Positions 46,846 to 59,900 of a DNA stretch of 60,000 nt are shown here, piece by piece. The stretch is taken from the NCBI RefSeq assembly GCF_030272615.1, contig NC_081413.1:606772209-606832208 (forward strand), written 5' to 3'. Origin of the DNA: Cryptomeria japonica (Eukaryota; Streptophyta; Pinopsida; Cupressales; Cupressaceae). Position 1 is the stretch's first letter; every line of letters starts with the position of its first letter. A program made the position numbers and the translations under genes. Below the pieces are notes generated by a model. That model had not been told where the DNA came from and did not search any database. It was given only the letters and a program-made list of their open reading frames with translations.

Positions 46846-49540
46846 TAGTGTTGTTCCCAGGTAAACTTTAGGAGTTTTCATGGTTTCATCTTCAACATCA
46901 TTGACCTACTTGTTGACCCTTTTTGGTGTATGCATAATCTTATGATGTCCTAAGGTTTTACTTGAGACATTTGAAATCAAAGACATTGCACTATTCCTAA
47001 ATTATTTATTTTTCATCATTTCTAATAATGGAACAAATACCTTAATCTAAGAAAAATTCTGAGCTATATCAAATGAAGGGATTATTGGAACACATTGGAG
47101 ATTTGATTTTCTTGCCTCAACTTTGGGAAGATTTCCTTTCTCAATGGAAGTCATAGGCTTAGGAGCATTATTTACATGAACCTTATCCACCACCTTGTCA
47201 CTCTTTTGACTCTCCATGGGTACATATTAATGAAAACTTTCAAGCTTGGGTACTTTGCCCTTATTTTCAATCTTTTGAGTTGCTAGTAAAATTCTATCAA
47301 TATTTTAATTTTCTTTTATGAAAAGATTGCCAGACTTTCCCTGGTCAACATTTATAGTCATGTTTCTCAATTGATAGTTGCTTCTAGCTTGAGCAATTGC
47401 TGCACCCATGAGAGATTTTGTCTCTTCTTCTGATGGTCTTCTCAAGCTAACATTTCTAGCTTTTGATTTAGCAACATTTATAATGACATCTCCTACAAAA
47501 CTATCTTCATCATCAAAAAATATTTTTTGCTCACATGCACCTCCTCTCTGTCTCTTAGCATCAACATCACAATCCACTGTATCTTCTTCAAAATAAGCAT
47601 ACTCATCCTCTACTACATATGTCTTGATGGAGAGCATATTGATGGTATGGTCCTCTTCATACTAATCATAGCCTTGGTCTTGATAAGATGTCTCAACTTC
47701 TTGAATAGATTGAGAAACTACACACTACAAAGGAGAATGAGGTAAATTACATGGTACACACCAAGGACTGTCATCAACCATGTTAGCACTAGGCCTTTTC
47801 AAAGGATCAAGAATCTCTTTGTTGGATGATCCCTTCTAGTTGTTATTGTTAACGTGCTTATCATCACACCAATTAGTGTTATAAGGCATATCATGCAACC
47901 TAGGCCCGTCTTTTTTTTTACAATTGGGTTTGTCATGTGATAACCCCTTTTCATTATTATCCACTTTGTAACTTAAGTCTTTTAAAGCACTCATGACCTT
48001 ATCAAGCTTTCCATCCTCTTTTGGCTATTTGTCTTGATGTCCCTTTGGATTTTGGAGGATTTTAAGTTCATTTCTCTTTCCAATATTTCCTGATGCTTTT
48101 CTATCATTCTCTATTTCCAACACAATTCTAAATGCATAAACAGGTGTGTACAAGTTTTTTCTCTTTAACTCATCCCTGATCTTTGGATCAAATACCTTTT
48201 TATAGAGCACCATCTACACATTGGGTTAGTTGGCCTAAGATGAACTGGAATTCTATTGTACAACTTTTTGAATTTAGAATCGTACTCTGTCACTGACTGA
48301 TTATACCCCTTTTGAATATTTGTTAACTCATGAAGGAAAAAATGCTCGGATTTGAATGGTCATCATACTGTCTTTTGAATATTCTTTTAAATTTAATTCA
48401 ACAACTGATAGAGGTGTCAAGGAGACTTCATACCAATCTCTTGCATCCTTTGGCAGGGACTACATAAATTATTTCATGATCACATCCTCATGTTCAACTT
48501 CAAAGTTATCCATAACATTTTCAAATGCCCTTATGTGATCTTCACTAGACAAAGTGTTATTTCTTGAACACTTTGGTAAGAAATGTCTAATTTCATTGTC
48601 AATGGCATTAGGATAACCTTGTATACTAGTAAAATCCAACTCCCTATATCTGTCTATTTGCCTAGGCCCTCTAGAAAAGATATTTTGATGTTGATGCTGG
48701 TTTTGATTTTGTTGATTAAGAAGTGGTTGATGAATATTATGGTGTGCAACAATGTTTTGATGCATATTATCTTGAGGATTATGTTAAGGCTACAATGGAG
48801 GTTATTGAACATTCATACCACTAAGAGGGTTTGCATTTCTTTGTTGATGTTGTGGTGGATTTTGATATTGGGATTGAGATTGCATAACAAATGGATTATA
48901 TCCATATTGTTGATAGCCAATCCCACCTTGGTTTGTGACAATGGGCTGGGTATACACAAGGGCCTATGAAACTACTGCAGAAATATTACACGTACTAACT
49001 AGCATCGACATTTGAGGCATTGGTAATGGTTGAATTTGGTACTGGAAAATGTATTAGATGCACTTACTTTAGACACTTGGACAAAACTTACAATAGGCTG
49101 TGAAGGTACACTACTCACCATAGAAAAGGCTTGATTGACACTAGCAAAAATGTTTTGAACACTTGATGTATTAATAGCCAAGTGTAATGGCATGTACACA
49201 TTCATTGGTATGGCACCATATCCCAAACTATAGGCATTTAAAGTACCAAGTTATGATGAAGGATTTGACATAGACCACAAACTTAATCTTAACATCTCTT
49301 GGGCTATGGATTCTCTTTGTTTCATTGTTCGCAACCTAGCAACTTGTTCCCTCATTTGCTCATTTTCTACTTACATCTTGTGGTCAGTTGGTTCTCTAGA
49401 AGCACTTAAGCAGGTTTTAGCATCAATGAACTAAGCAAAATGGGGAGGTTGACTCATTGTAGATAAGTTGAACGTTATAAATTGTGGTCTATTAGAGACA
49501 TTTTATGGAAATGGGTCAGGTTGTTGAGTAGAGGAACATT
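46846..49540 (-). pseudogene. E4 gag, 3' part
   Basis: On the - strand the gag core reads EDHIRAFENVMDNFEVEHEDVIMK (48543-48472), then SLPKDARDWYE in the next piece, typical of Tat-like gag. A Gln/Asn/His-rich stretch precedes it (48765-48690). The region 47637-47305 encodes an acidic piece with EEDTVDCDVDAKRQRGGACEQK that I cannot assign. Many stops are present. At its right end the frame is cut by the copia element E5 and resumes at 56158. Confidence 0.75.
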
Positions 49541-49545
49541 TTTGG

Positions 49546-50849
49546 TGTTGGCAACAATAGTGAAGGAAAACTGAGAGGGGGGTGAATCAATTTTCACTAG
49601 ATCTATAAAATTAACCACAAATACAAATCTGATAAACTATAGCAAAAACAAAGATAAGAAAATAGATAGCACAACACACAACACCAAGATTTTGACGTGG
49701 AAAACCCAGTTAAGGGAAAAACCACGATGGGAACCTACCCATAATAAGATGATACTCTACAACAGTATGTGAAAATATTACAATGGGGAATGCACCAACA
49801 TTCAGACACACTGCCTAGAGCTCACTGCTCAAGATATAATAACCTGAAAGGCTACAATCCTTAGGGAAGTCTCATTGACTTACAACAAGATTCAAACTAC
49901 AATACGAAATAAATGAACTAAAAGAATAGCATCTCCGAATGCCTGATGACAGTTTTGGTTAAGCACATATGTCTACCTTGCAACACTAATCTCTTCTCAA
50001 TACACTACACCAAGAGATGAATCCTTGTTCACACATACACCACTCTCTAATAATGCAGACACGACCTTGATACCTAAATTAATGACAATATCACCTATTT
50101 ATACAATTCATCAATCTTGACAACAAGATCAGCTAAACCCTCTACTCACAATTACAAAATTAAATCACACGATATAAAGATCAACCATTGAACCAATATA
50201 ATGATATACATGACATAACATGGACCTACATCACATTTCCAAATGCTCATCACCACCGATGATCACGCCAAGATCAACCGCAACATGCTACATCACCAGG
50301 AAAACCACATAACACGAAGAACATCACCAGATCAACAAAATCACCAAAAACTTGCACAACGATCAATACAGATCATCAAGACAAATAGGACACAACGTCA
50401 GTAACAACTGCACCAACACCACTTATCAAATCTTCATCGATTACCATCTGAACTTAAAGAACACTCAAAAAACAACAACTATCATAAAGAAAGATAACTT
50501 GCGGAGCACCAGATCACAAACCATCTGGAATGAAGATACACAAGACCATCCCAAACAATCTCCCAAAATCTCAGCTCAAGATCTGATCACACCGAAATAT
50601 ACCAGAGGAAATACTGAACTCTGCAAAGCATGGATCATAAAAACAAACTGCAAACCGTATCATATGATATGATCAATTAAGCTTTTCGGATCACTGAAAC
50701 CAATACAAGAAAAATTAATGACACTAAAAATTATCCATATACCAAACCATGATCCCAATAAGCTAATCTGCAATCATCAGAACAATAAATCATATGAATA
50801 TGTTGACATAAATGACAACAACATATCTTAGCAACAACAATGTCCAACA
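49546..50849 (-). repeat. E5 3' LTR (Ty1/copia)
   Basis: This 1304-bp LTR has ends TGTTGG and CCAACA in the window. It matches 54815-56157 throughout, with visible substitutions and small indels. Bases before it (tttgg, 49541-49545) match gttgg after the other LTR (56158-56162) at 4 of 5 positions. The same family gives the solo LTR at 17111-18456. Confidence 0.95.
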
Positions 50850-50863
50850 ATCTCCCCCTTTGG
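50850..50863 (-). other. E5 polypurine tract
   Basis: On the - strand CCAAAGGGGGAGAT lies directly before the 3' LTR start TGTTGGACATTG, as usual for plant copia elements. Confidence 0.92.
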
Positions 50864-51164
50864 CACTAATGGCAACATGTGAATGTGAAAAACAATCAAT
50901 GCAAAGAAAGAAAACATCTCCAACAGACTCCCCCTAAGATCAATCAGATAAAATAATTTTTCACATGCTTCTCTCCCCCTTTGATAACAATGCCAAAGAT
51001 TCTGAAAAACAAAAAAATAAACTCCCCCCCTTAAATAAGCAAGCCATAACTCTCTCCACCATAAGCACAAAACCAATCCAACAGACTACTCCACCAGAGG
51101 AGCATCACCAACTCATCAATCTTGACAAAGAGATAAGACTATGAAGTCCACTGGATTGATGCAT
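50864..51164 (-). other. E5 3' untranslated region
   Basis: Between the pol end and the polypurine tract. Several CTCCCCC runs in the window strand (50860s, 50930s, 50980s, 51025) are purine tracts on the element strand, possibly former or alternative plus-strand primers. No coding domain is seen. Confidence 0.55.
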
Positions 51165-53591
51165 CTAGTTCTCATCAGGAGGGGTGGATACCCCTAACTT
51201 ATCTCTCAAATAGACAAATGTATTTGTAGGTAAAGGCTTAGTGAAAATATCAACAATCTGTTCCTTTGTAGACACATATTCTAGCTCTACTTTCTCTTCA
51301 CTGACCTTTTCTCTCAAGAAATGATATTTGATTGGTACATGCTTAGTCTCTGAATGTTGCATCAGGTTCTTTGACATATTAACAACACTAGAATTATCAT
51401 AACACATGACAATGGGATCATCATAGATAACTCTGATATCCTTCAACATTTGCTTTATCCAAACTACCTGAGTGCAGTTACTAGCAACAACTTGATGCAC
51501 TCATCTTCAATAGTAGATAAGGACACTGAATCTTGTTTCTTACTAGCCGATGAAACTAATTTCTTACCCAAAAAAGAATGCACCACCGAAGGTACTCTTC
51601 CGATCATCAAAATCACTAGCGCAGTCAGCATCAGTGTAAGCACATAACAAGAAATCATCATTCCTCAGATACCACAAACCATAATCCATAGTCCCTTTCA
51701 AGTATCTGAATATCCTCTTTACAACAGTGACATGACTCTCTTTCAGATCAGCTTGATATCTAGTAGCCATGCACACAACATGCATAATGTTAGGTCTAGT
51801 CTGAGTAAGATATAGCAGTCCACCAACCATAGATCTATATAAAAACTGATTAGCTTTTAGAGATTCATCATTTTTAGATAATTTGCAGCCAGTCACCATA
51901 GGAGTTCCAACTGGTTTGGAGCCATCTAATCCAAACTTCTTCAACAATTCCTTCACATATTTAGTTTGAGATATGAAAATACCTTTTCCAGTCTTGAAAT
52001 CTGCAAACCTAAGAAAAATTTCGTCTCTTCTATCATAGACATCTCAAATTATTTCTGCATATCACCGACAAACTTCATACTCAACTTATCATCTCCTCCA
52101 AAGACAATGTCATGAACAAAAAACTTCAATAATCAAAATGTTATCATTCTCAATCTTGAAATACAAATTACTATTAGTAGTACCTTTATTAAATCCTAAT
52201 TTCAGCAAGTACTTATCTAATCTAGCATACCAGGATCTAGGGGCTTGTTTCAATCCATAAAGAGTTTTCTTTAGTTTGCATACCATGTCACCATCATCTG
52301 ATAATGAAAATCCATCAGGTTGCTCAATGTAGACTTCTTCCTCGAGGTCACCATTCAAAAAGGCTAACTTGACATCCATCTGATATACCTTGAAATATTT
52401 ATAGGCAACATATGCAATAAATAGTCTAACAGCTTCAAGTCTGGCTACCAGAGTAAAAGTCTCCTCATAATCAATTCCTTCATCACTTCTTACATCAAAC
52501 TTTCCTATATCATCATCTCTTTTGATATAACACTTGATACCAAAAATTCTGAAATATCTCACAGTAGGAACATGACCAAACCATAGCTCATAAGGAGTCT
52601 TACTAGTATCACCTTTTATATGAACTCGGTTGAATGTGTAAAAAACAATGCTAACAACTTCTCTCCAATAGATCTTTAGAACATTCCCTTCAATCAACAT
52701 AGTCCGTGCAACATCCAAAATAGTTCTATTCTTTCTTTCAACAACTCCATTCTACTATGGGGTTCTAGGAGCAGATAATTGTCTTCTAATCCCATGCTTC
52801 TCACATAATGAATCAAACTCACTGAAACAAAATTCTCTTCCTCTGTCAAATCTCAAACATTTTACCTTTAGTCCTGTCTTAGTCTCAATCTTTGTTTTGA
52901 ATATCTTAAATTTGTCTAATGCTTCTAATTTTTCCTTCAAAAAGTTAACCCACATCATCTTGGAGTAATCATCAATTAGTAACATAAAGTATCTGTCACC
53001 CTGCACACTTCTAATGTTTGTAGGTCCACATATGTCACTATGCACAAGATTTAGCAATCCATCAGATGTATAATTATTACTCTTGAAAGAAATTCTTGTT
53101 TTCTTTCCCATTTGACATTCCTTAGATACTGGATTAGTAGGCTAAACAATTTTAGGCAAATCTCTAACAACTTATGTAGAACTGATCTTAATCATTGAAT
53201 CAAAATTAACATGACACCATTCTCCTATGCCACAACCAACTTTCATCAATTTGAGCAATCAAGCAACTTTCTCACCAACATTCAAATGAAAGATATTACC
53301 TTCAGTCTTAGTTCTAGATGCAATCTCTATATCGGAGGCATTTAGGATCTTGCATTTACCATTCTTGAATTGCAAATCATAACCTTTATCCATCATCTTT
53401 CCAACACTTAAAATATTATGCTTCAAACCTTCAACATAAAAGACATCATTAGTGTTATGCTTACCATCAAAGGAAATAGAACCTCTACCACGGATCACAC
53501 ATGCTTTGTCATCTCCAAATCTTACTATTCCACCATCATACCTTTCCATACTCACAAATTTGCTTTTATCACCGGTCATATGATGTGACAA
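51165..53591 (-). pseudogene. E5 pol: integrase, deleted RT and RNase H
   Basis: After the protease zone (SHHMTGDKSKF at 53591) comes integrase with Asp in LVHSDICGP (near 53036), Asp in LRFDRGREF (near 52847) and Glu in NGVVERKN (near 52730). Two adjacent stops stand just before NGVVERKN, where the family has Gln-Gln. Then [10 protein letters not shown] runs straight into [16 protein letters not shown] near 52478. The integrase tail, linker and RT start, usually about 200 residues, are missing but the frame stays open. RT continues with [27 protein letters not shown] and a damaged catalytic box FVHD after a frameshift near 52115. RNase H (AYTDADCASDFDDRKST) and its end (51500-51165) follow. 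Other stops lie near 53256, 53172 and 53140. Confidence 0.9.
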
Positions 53592-54757
53592 CTGTTGTTA
53601 ATCACCCATTCATCTTTCTCTTCAACTTTAGCAGCTAAAGCTTTCTCTTCAATAGTGTAGCTTGTGGAATCAACAGGTACCGGTCCATCTTCTTTGATAG
53701 CAATAAACACAACTTCATCTCCTTCTGATTCTTCATCCGTTACACCTTCATCAACAACATAGTAACAGTTATTTTGATGCTTATACTTCTGGTTAGACTT
53801 GTAAGGCTTATCATACTTCTGATGCTTCTCATATCTATCATTCCTATCATTCTTATCAAATTTGTCATTCCTATCATACTTAGCCATTCTCTCCGGGCAC
53901 CTAGAAGCAAAATGTCCCATCTTATTTCAAGAGAAACACTTTAGAGGCAATTTTCCATCATACTTACCAGCTCCCTTAGGCAATCTCCGGACAATCAATG
54001 CTTCAAGCTCATCCAATTCTCGTTCTTGCTCTTCCATCTCTCTTCTCTCTCTTTCATATCTGGATATTCTGCATTCATCAAGATCATATTTCTTCTTTCT
54101 GGATACATATGCTCTAAATGTTGTCTTAGACTTTCCATGCGATTCACCAAATTTGCTTAGTTCAAATGCAACAATCTTTCCAACCAACATATCTCTTGTC
54201 ACAATAATCACACTCCGGATCTCATCAATAGCAACTACCTTATGTTTGTAAGCAGGAGGCAATGATCTCAACACCTTAGCAGCAATTTAATCTTCTTCAA
54301 GGGTTCCACTAGCACATATGATACCTAGGACAATGTCATTCACCTTAGCCGTAAAGGTGTTTATGTTCTCATCTTCTCCCATCTTTAGCATCTCATATTT
54401 CCCTTTCAAACTCTGCAACTTAGCAACTTTTACTTGTTTATCTCCTTCATACAAGGTTTCAATATTTTCCCAGATCTCATGTACAATCTGAAGTCCCATT
54501 ACATTAGTCATCTCTGAATTAGTTAGGGTTCTCAACAATGCTTCCTTAGCTCTAATGTTATGTTCAACTTCCTTAATCTCATCAACATTAACCTGTCTAT
54601 TTGGAGGAACATAGTAGGCATTCTTTGTAATCTTCCAATAATCTTCTCCAAAACATCTCAAGTGCACCTCCATTTGGTTCTTCCATATAGCATAATTACT
54701 TCCATCAAATCTCAGACTCTCCTTCTTAAAGATAACACTTCCACTTCCAGTTGCCAT
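53576..54757 (-). pseudogene. E5 gag and protease start (Ty1/copia)
   Basis: The gag frame starts MATGSGSVIFKKESLRF at 54757, 57 bases after the 5' LTR. It includes FDGSNYAIWKNQMEVHL and LQSLKGKYEMLKMGEDENI, the plant copia gag fold. An in-frame TAA lies near 54284. A TGA at 53927-53929 falls at the second Cys position of the zinc knuckle, which reads CFS, stop, NKMGHFASRC. A Tyr/Asp/Lys/Asn repeat (KYDRNDKFDKNDRNDRYEK) follows. The frame shifts near 53590, where the protease motif, usually around DSGCSHHMTG, reads WVINNSCH. Confidence 0.9.
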
Positions 54758-54800
54758 CCTAGATCTCCTCGAGCGGTTCTAGCTTCTTCCAGAGGATCTA

Positions 54801-54812
54801 GCTCTGATGCCA
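54801..54812 (-). other. E5 primer binding site
   Basis: On the - strand TGGCATCAGAGC lies two bases after the 5' LTR. It differs at one position from the usual TGGTATCAGAGC initiator Met site. Confidence 0.9.
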
Positions 54813-54814
54813 AT

Positions 54815-56157
54815 TGTTGGCAACAACAATGAAGGAAAAATGAGGGGGGGGAGGGCGTGGGTGAATCAGTTTTCATCCGATCTATAAACGTAGCGACAAA
54901 TGCAAATTTGATAAATCACAACAAAAACAGAGATAAGCAAATAAATAGCACAACACACAAAACCAAGATTTTGACGTGGAAAACCCGGTTAAGAGAAAAA
55001 CCACGGTGGGAACCTACCCACAATAAGATGATACTCTGCTGTAGTATGTGAAAATATTACAATGGGAAATGCACCAACATTCAGGCACACTTCCTAGAGC
55101 TCACTGCTCAAGATACAACAACCCGAAAGGCTACAACCCTCAAGGAAGTCTCACTGAAATACAACAAGATTCAGACTACAATCCGAAAGAAATGAACTAA
55201 AAGAATAACATCTCCAAATGCTTGATGACAGTTCCGGTTAAGTACATATGTCTGCCCTGCAACACCAATCTCTACTCAATACACTAGACCAAAAGATGAA
55301 TCCTTGTTCGCACATACACCACTCTCTGATAATGCAGACACAACCTTGATACCTAAATTACATGACAATATCACCTATTTATACAATTCATCAACCTTGA
55401 CAACAAGGTCGGCTAAACCCTCAACTCACAATTACAAATTACATCACACGATACAAAGATTGAGCACTAGACCAATATAATGATATAAATGACATAACAT
55501 GGACCTAAATTAAATTTCCAAATGCTCATCACGACCGATAATCACTCCAAGATCAACCGCAACATGCTACACCACTAGGAAAACCGCATAACATGAAGAA
55601 CATCACCGGATCAACAAAATCACCAAAAACTCGCACAACAATCAGTGCGGATCATCAAGAAAAATAGGAAACAATTAGGAAATACCAACAAGCACGTTAG
55701 AATCATCAATTATAGCTGCACCAACACTGCTTAACAAATCTTCATCGATCAACATTTGAACTTCAAGAACACTCAAACAACAACAACTATCATGAAGAAA
55801 GATAACTTGCGGAGCATCAAATCACGAACCATCTAAAAGGAAAATACACAAGACCATCCCAAACAATCTCCCAAAATATCAGCTCAAGATTTGATCACAC
55901 CAGAATATACCAAAGGAAATATTAAACTTTGTAAAGCACTGATTAGAAAAACAAACTGCAAACCAGATCATATGATATGATCAATTAAGCTTTCTGGATC
56001 ACTGAAACCAATACAGGAAAATGTAATGACACTAGAAATTATCCATATACCAAACCATGATCCCAATAAACCAATCTACAATCACTGGAACAATAAATCA
56101 CAAGAATATGTTGACATCAATGACAACAACATATCCTAGCAACAACAATGTCCAACA
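54815..56157 (-). repeat. E5 5' LTR (Ty1/copia)
   Basis: A 1343-bp repeat with TGTTGG/CCAACA ends, colinear with 49546-50849. By eye it differs from that copy by several percent, more than the E2 LTR pair. That suggests E5 inserted before E2, assuming similar rates. Confidence 0.95.
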
Positions 56158-56898
56158 GTTGGGTCATTCTAGCATCATGATCAACCTTAGCTTGATTTTG
56201 TTTGATGGTTTTTTCAATGTTGTCTTGGATTGCTTTGGATTTTGTAGGATATGGCTGGAAACGATACATGGTTTTATGCTTGTAACCACCAATGCCCTAG
56301 GAAGGTGTGAGATTCAAAAAAGGCAACTCTGGGTGATGAGTTTTTTATCTAAATTTTCTCTAAATAATGGGTTCCTGGATTCACTAAAATATTGCTCAGA
56401 GATCCATTTCTCTCCATCAAGGGTGGAATACAAGCCTAAAACTAAAATGGGAGTATTCATTGAAACTTGCATGGTATTTGAAAGCAAATCTGATGCAACT
56501 AGGAAATTAGAAGTACCTTTATGTTTAGTAGACCATCTCTTGTTCATTGTTTTTTTGTTTAAGGGTTGAATTGGATGTCTATACTTGCAGGATCTTCTCC
56601 CGTACATGTGAGGATTTCTGACAAATTTGTGACTCACCTGTCTAGTACTTATTCTCTCAGTTGTATGTGTCACTTCTTTAGTGTTCATGCTAACATCTTC
56701 TATCTTAACAATCACTGGCTCAGAGATATTCAACTAGAGTCACCACCCTGAAAAGGGAATTTTAAAAAACTTTGAAGAAATTTTCTCACTCAACTAAAAA
56801 TCTTATAAATTTCACAAGAAATGACTAAAATATAGACTCGGACAACCCATGACAGACTACTAAATAGTGGACTTGACAAACATTTGCAACTGTCTCTA
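56158..56898 (-). pseudogene. E4 leader and gag N-terminus
   Basis: On the - strand an open stretch from 56733 (MNISEPVIVKIEDVSMNTKEV) runs 139 codons to 56314 and then decays. It lies between the E4 primer site and the E5 insertion, where gag should start. No clear domain can be assigned to it, so coding status is inferred from position and length. Confidence 0.5.
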
Positions 56899-56910
56899 GC
56901 AGAGTCGCCA
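56899..56910 (-). other. E4 primer binding site (not initiator Met type)
   Basis: On the - strand TGGCGACTCTGC follows the LTR end by two bases and continues TAGAGAC. It matches the E3 site with one difference. Its position anchors 56913 as the inner end of an E4 LTR. Confidence 0.8.
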
Positions 56911-56912
56911 AT

Positions 56913-59900
56913 TGGTTGGTGTTCCAACTGATTGCCCAAATATTCCTAAGAATTAGCTTGATTCTATCAACAAATATTTGGATCAGAGGCCAATGAACAA
57001 GATTTAATCAAAGAATGATTAAATTCTTCTGCACTTTAGGCTCTGCTAGACCTAGGTGGGTGTATCTTTGTAATATTTACTACTTTTGCATAAATATGAT
57101 CAAATATTGCATTAAAGTAGATGATTCTTAATATAATTTAGCAAGATCTTGAATAATACTTCCTGGAGTTGGCTCTACTCATGGTTATTTATCATTATTA
57201 TGCAATTGAGAATAAGGATTCCAATGTAAACCTACTTTTACAACAAAAATTAAAAGGATTTTTATCAATAAGATGTTTCTTAAACAAACTTGGAACCAAG
57301 TTAGATCAATGCTTAATTCACATGGCAATGGATTAAAAAAAAACATTCATATCTAGAATCAACTTAAATCTAATTATTAATTTCGAAAATTCATGCATTA
57401 CACAAATGTTAATTCATTATACTTTTAGGAATCTACTTAATGATCACAACTTATATCTTCAAATTCACTGTAACATCCTCACAAACTTTAATACTCTCCT
57501 TGAAAGAAACCCATGGAACACATTCCACACTCACACAGAAAGTGCAAAGACAAACCAATATATCCTTAACATAATGATTCATGTAAAGAAGACATAAATT
57601 GGAGAAAATATCAAAGTAGTTTTTCATTTATTGCTCATAATATTTGGTACAATTTTATGGATTCAAATGACTCTACAAATTTCACTTCATTGCTTTAGCA
57701 AAATTAGACAACACATAATAGATATTCCCCCAAACTCTATTTTAGAACCCTTTGCTAATGATCTGGATTTCCCTTTTATAAAACAAAGGGAGCAACAAGC
57801 TTCAGATCAATTGACATACTTGGAAAAATTCTATTTGATCATTCAAAAAAAAATGTTACAATTGTAAAATATGCCAAAGGCCATGAAAATAAAATATTTT
57901 TATTGTTGTTGGAGGGAATTTGCAAATGGACTTGCACTAATTGTTGGCACTAATCTCCTCCAACTGATTTGATGATGTGGACTTCCTTCAACTAAAATGT
58001 TGATAAGACAAATACGATGATAGGTGGCACACATGATATTGAAATAGTTGACATGTTGGATGCACATAGAAGATACCTAATTTTCATTATATCTTGATAG
58101 ATACTCGTGGCTAGTGGGCTTGGCAAGGTTCTATTTAAGTGGGGTATAATTTCTAAGTGCATTTTCCTTTATCTTGTATGGGCCAAAAAAATATTCAACT
58201 AAGACAAGTGCTCAATATACTCTTGTCTGGCATATGTATCATTGATATTATTAAGATGCTTCATTCCAATCTCTAATGCAAATATCTTGTCCCGTTGAAC
58301 ACTGATATTTTCAACAACCTTTCCTTCATCACTCAAGACAATATTAGTAGCCTATGCCAGCATCTGGATGATGTCAATATTCTATTTCATTTTACTTTTC
58401 AAATTACCATCCCTATCATGAAGAATGGAGGGAGAGGAGTGTCTTGCATTTGATCATATCTATTTAGTTCTTTGATTAACCTTTTATGAAACTTTCCATG
58501 AACTTTCAACCACTCATCAATCTACTTCATAATATCACCTGAAGTTGTTCTTACTTGCTTTGACTTTCCTTGAGTGGGATTTTTTGCAAGTTTGTCCCTT
58601 TTTTATTCCAACCTCCCCTGCAACCTTTTATGTTCTTCCATGGCTTTATAAGTGCCTATAAACACAATCCAAAACTTATCAACATGTAAGAGAATCTTCT
58701 AAATCTATGATTTACCAAACTTGTGACAATATTAGACTTAGTAGCTTTTGAATCCTTAACAAGTTGCTTTTCCTTTTCTTTCAATTTTTCAACTTCTCTT
58801 CTCCACTATGTCCTTTCTATAGACACTTTAGTCAATTACTTCTTTGACTTTGATGTTGATTGCATTTAATAGATAAAGGAGTTGAGCTTGAAGAAGAACT
58901 AGCTGTATCTCTCAATTGAATGTTTTCTTTTCTTAGATGTTCATTCTCATTATTGAGTATGTATTCAGCCTTACCAGTTTCTCAATATGAGCTTTAGTGA
59001 ATTTTGCTACACTAATGGTTAAGTGTGTTACCTCAATAGAGTTAGTGTTCTTAATCCTATTGACAAGGAGTTGTCCATAAAATTTTCTCAAGGATCTTCA
59101 ATTGTTAGAGGCCTTTACTTGGTGGATACAATACCCAAATGGATATAGAATTATCATCAAGATTAAATCTTGATCCAATGTAATTTTATCAACAAAATCC
59201 ACACTTAGTTTAACCTTCATGTTTTGATTAGATCTCACATTATCAAAGGCTACAACAGAAATGATGTCCCATCCAGGTAAGTTCACGATTCTTGCTTCCT
59301 ATAGTAGCTTTCTTCCTTTCCCAGAGGTCATATCCTACATTCGTTCATCCACTTTCTCCCTTAATTCATTGAATATATGTGGGTGCATCTTGGGCCTAAT
59401 ATCCTTGAACCTTTCTCTTATTTGTCTTCCTTTATATTCAAGAATGAACACATTAAATTTTGAGGAATTTAGTACAAAAGCATCATCTGAGAGAAATGTC
59501 TAACTAGCAAGGCGCCTAACATCATCCAACAATTGATCTAAAGGTTCAATAACTATTACATACCTATTCTTAGGAGGATTGTACTTCTCAGATAAAGGTT
59601 GTTGAACCTGTTCTTATTCTTAATCATCAATGTTAACTGAGAAAACTAGTCTCTAGAGTAGGTTGTGGTGATATGTGGGCTAGAGGTGACACACTTTCTG
59701 CCTCCATTGGTCTCACATCCTATTCAAATGCTATCTCCCTATATCATCTGAAAGCCTCTCGTGACACACTAATTATTAATGTAGACTCATGTTGCATCAT
59801 CTTTTCCAATCTTTTCGACTGGTCCTCTTCATCAATGAAGGCACCCCCATATGGAGGATTGTTCCTCATTTTCAACTTTTAAGATACCATGACCTTATTG

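Noticed and set aside
50100-50700. 106-codon + strand frame near 50352-50672
   Set aside because: It is antisense within the E5 LTR, has no domain, and is not kept in the other LTR copy.
54801-54812. Possible tRNA gene at the TGGCATCAGAGC sites
   Set aside because: Only the 12-base primer site is present, next to LTR ends. There is no cloverleaf sequence.
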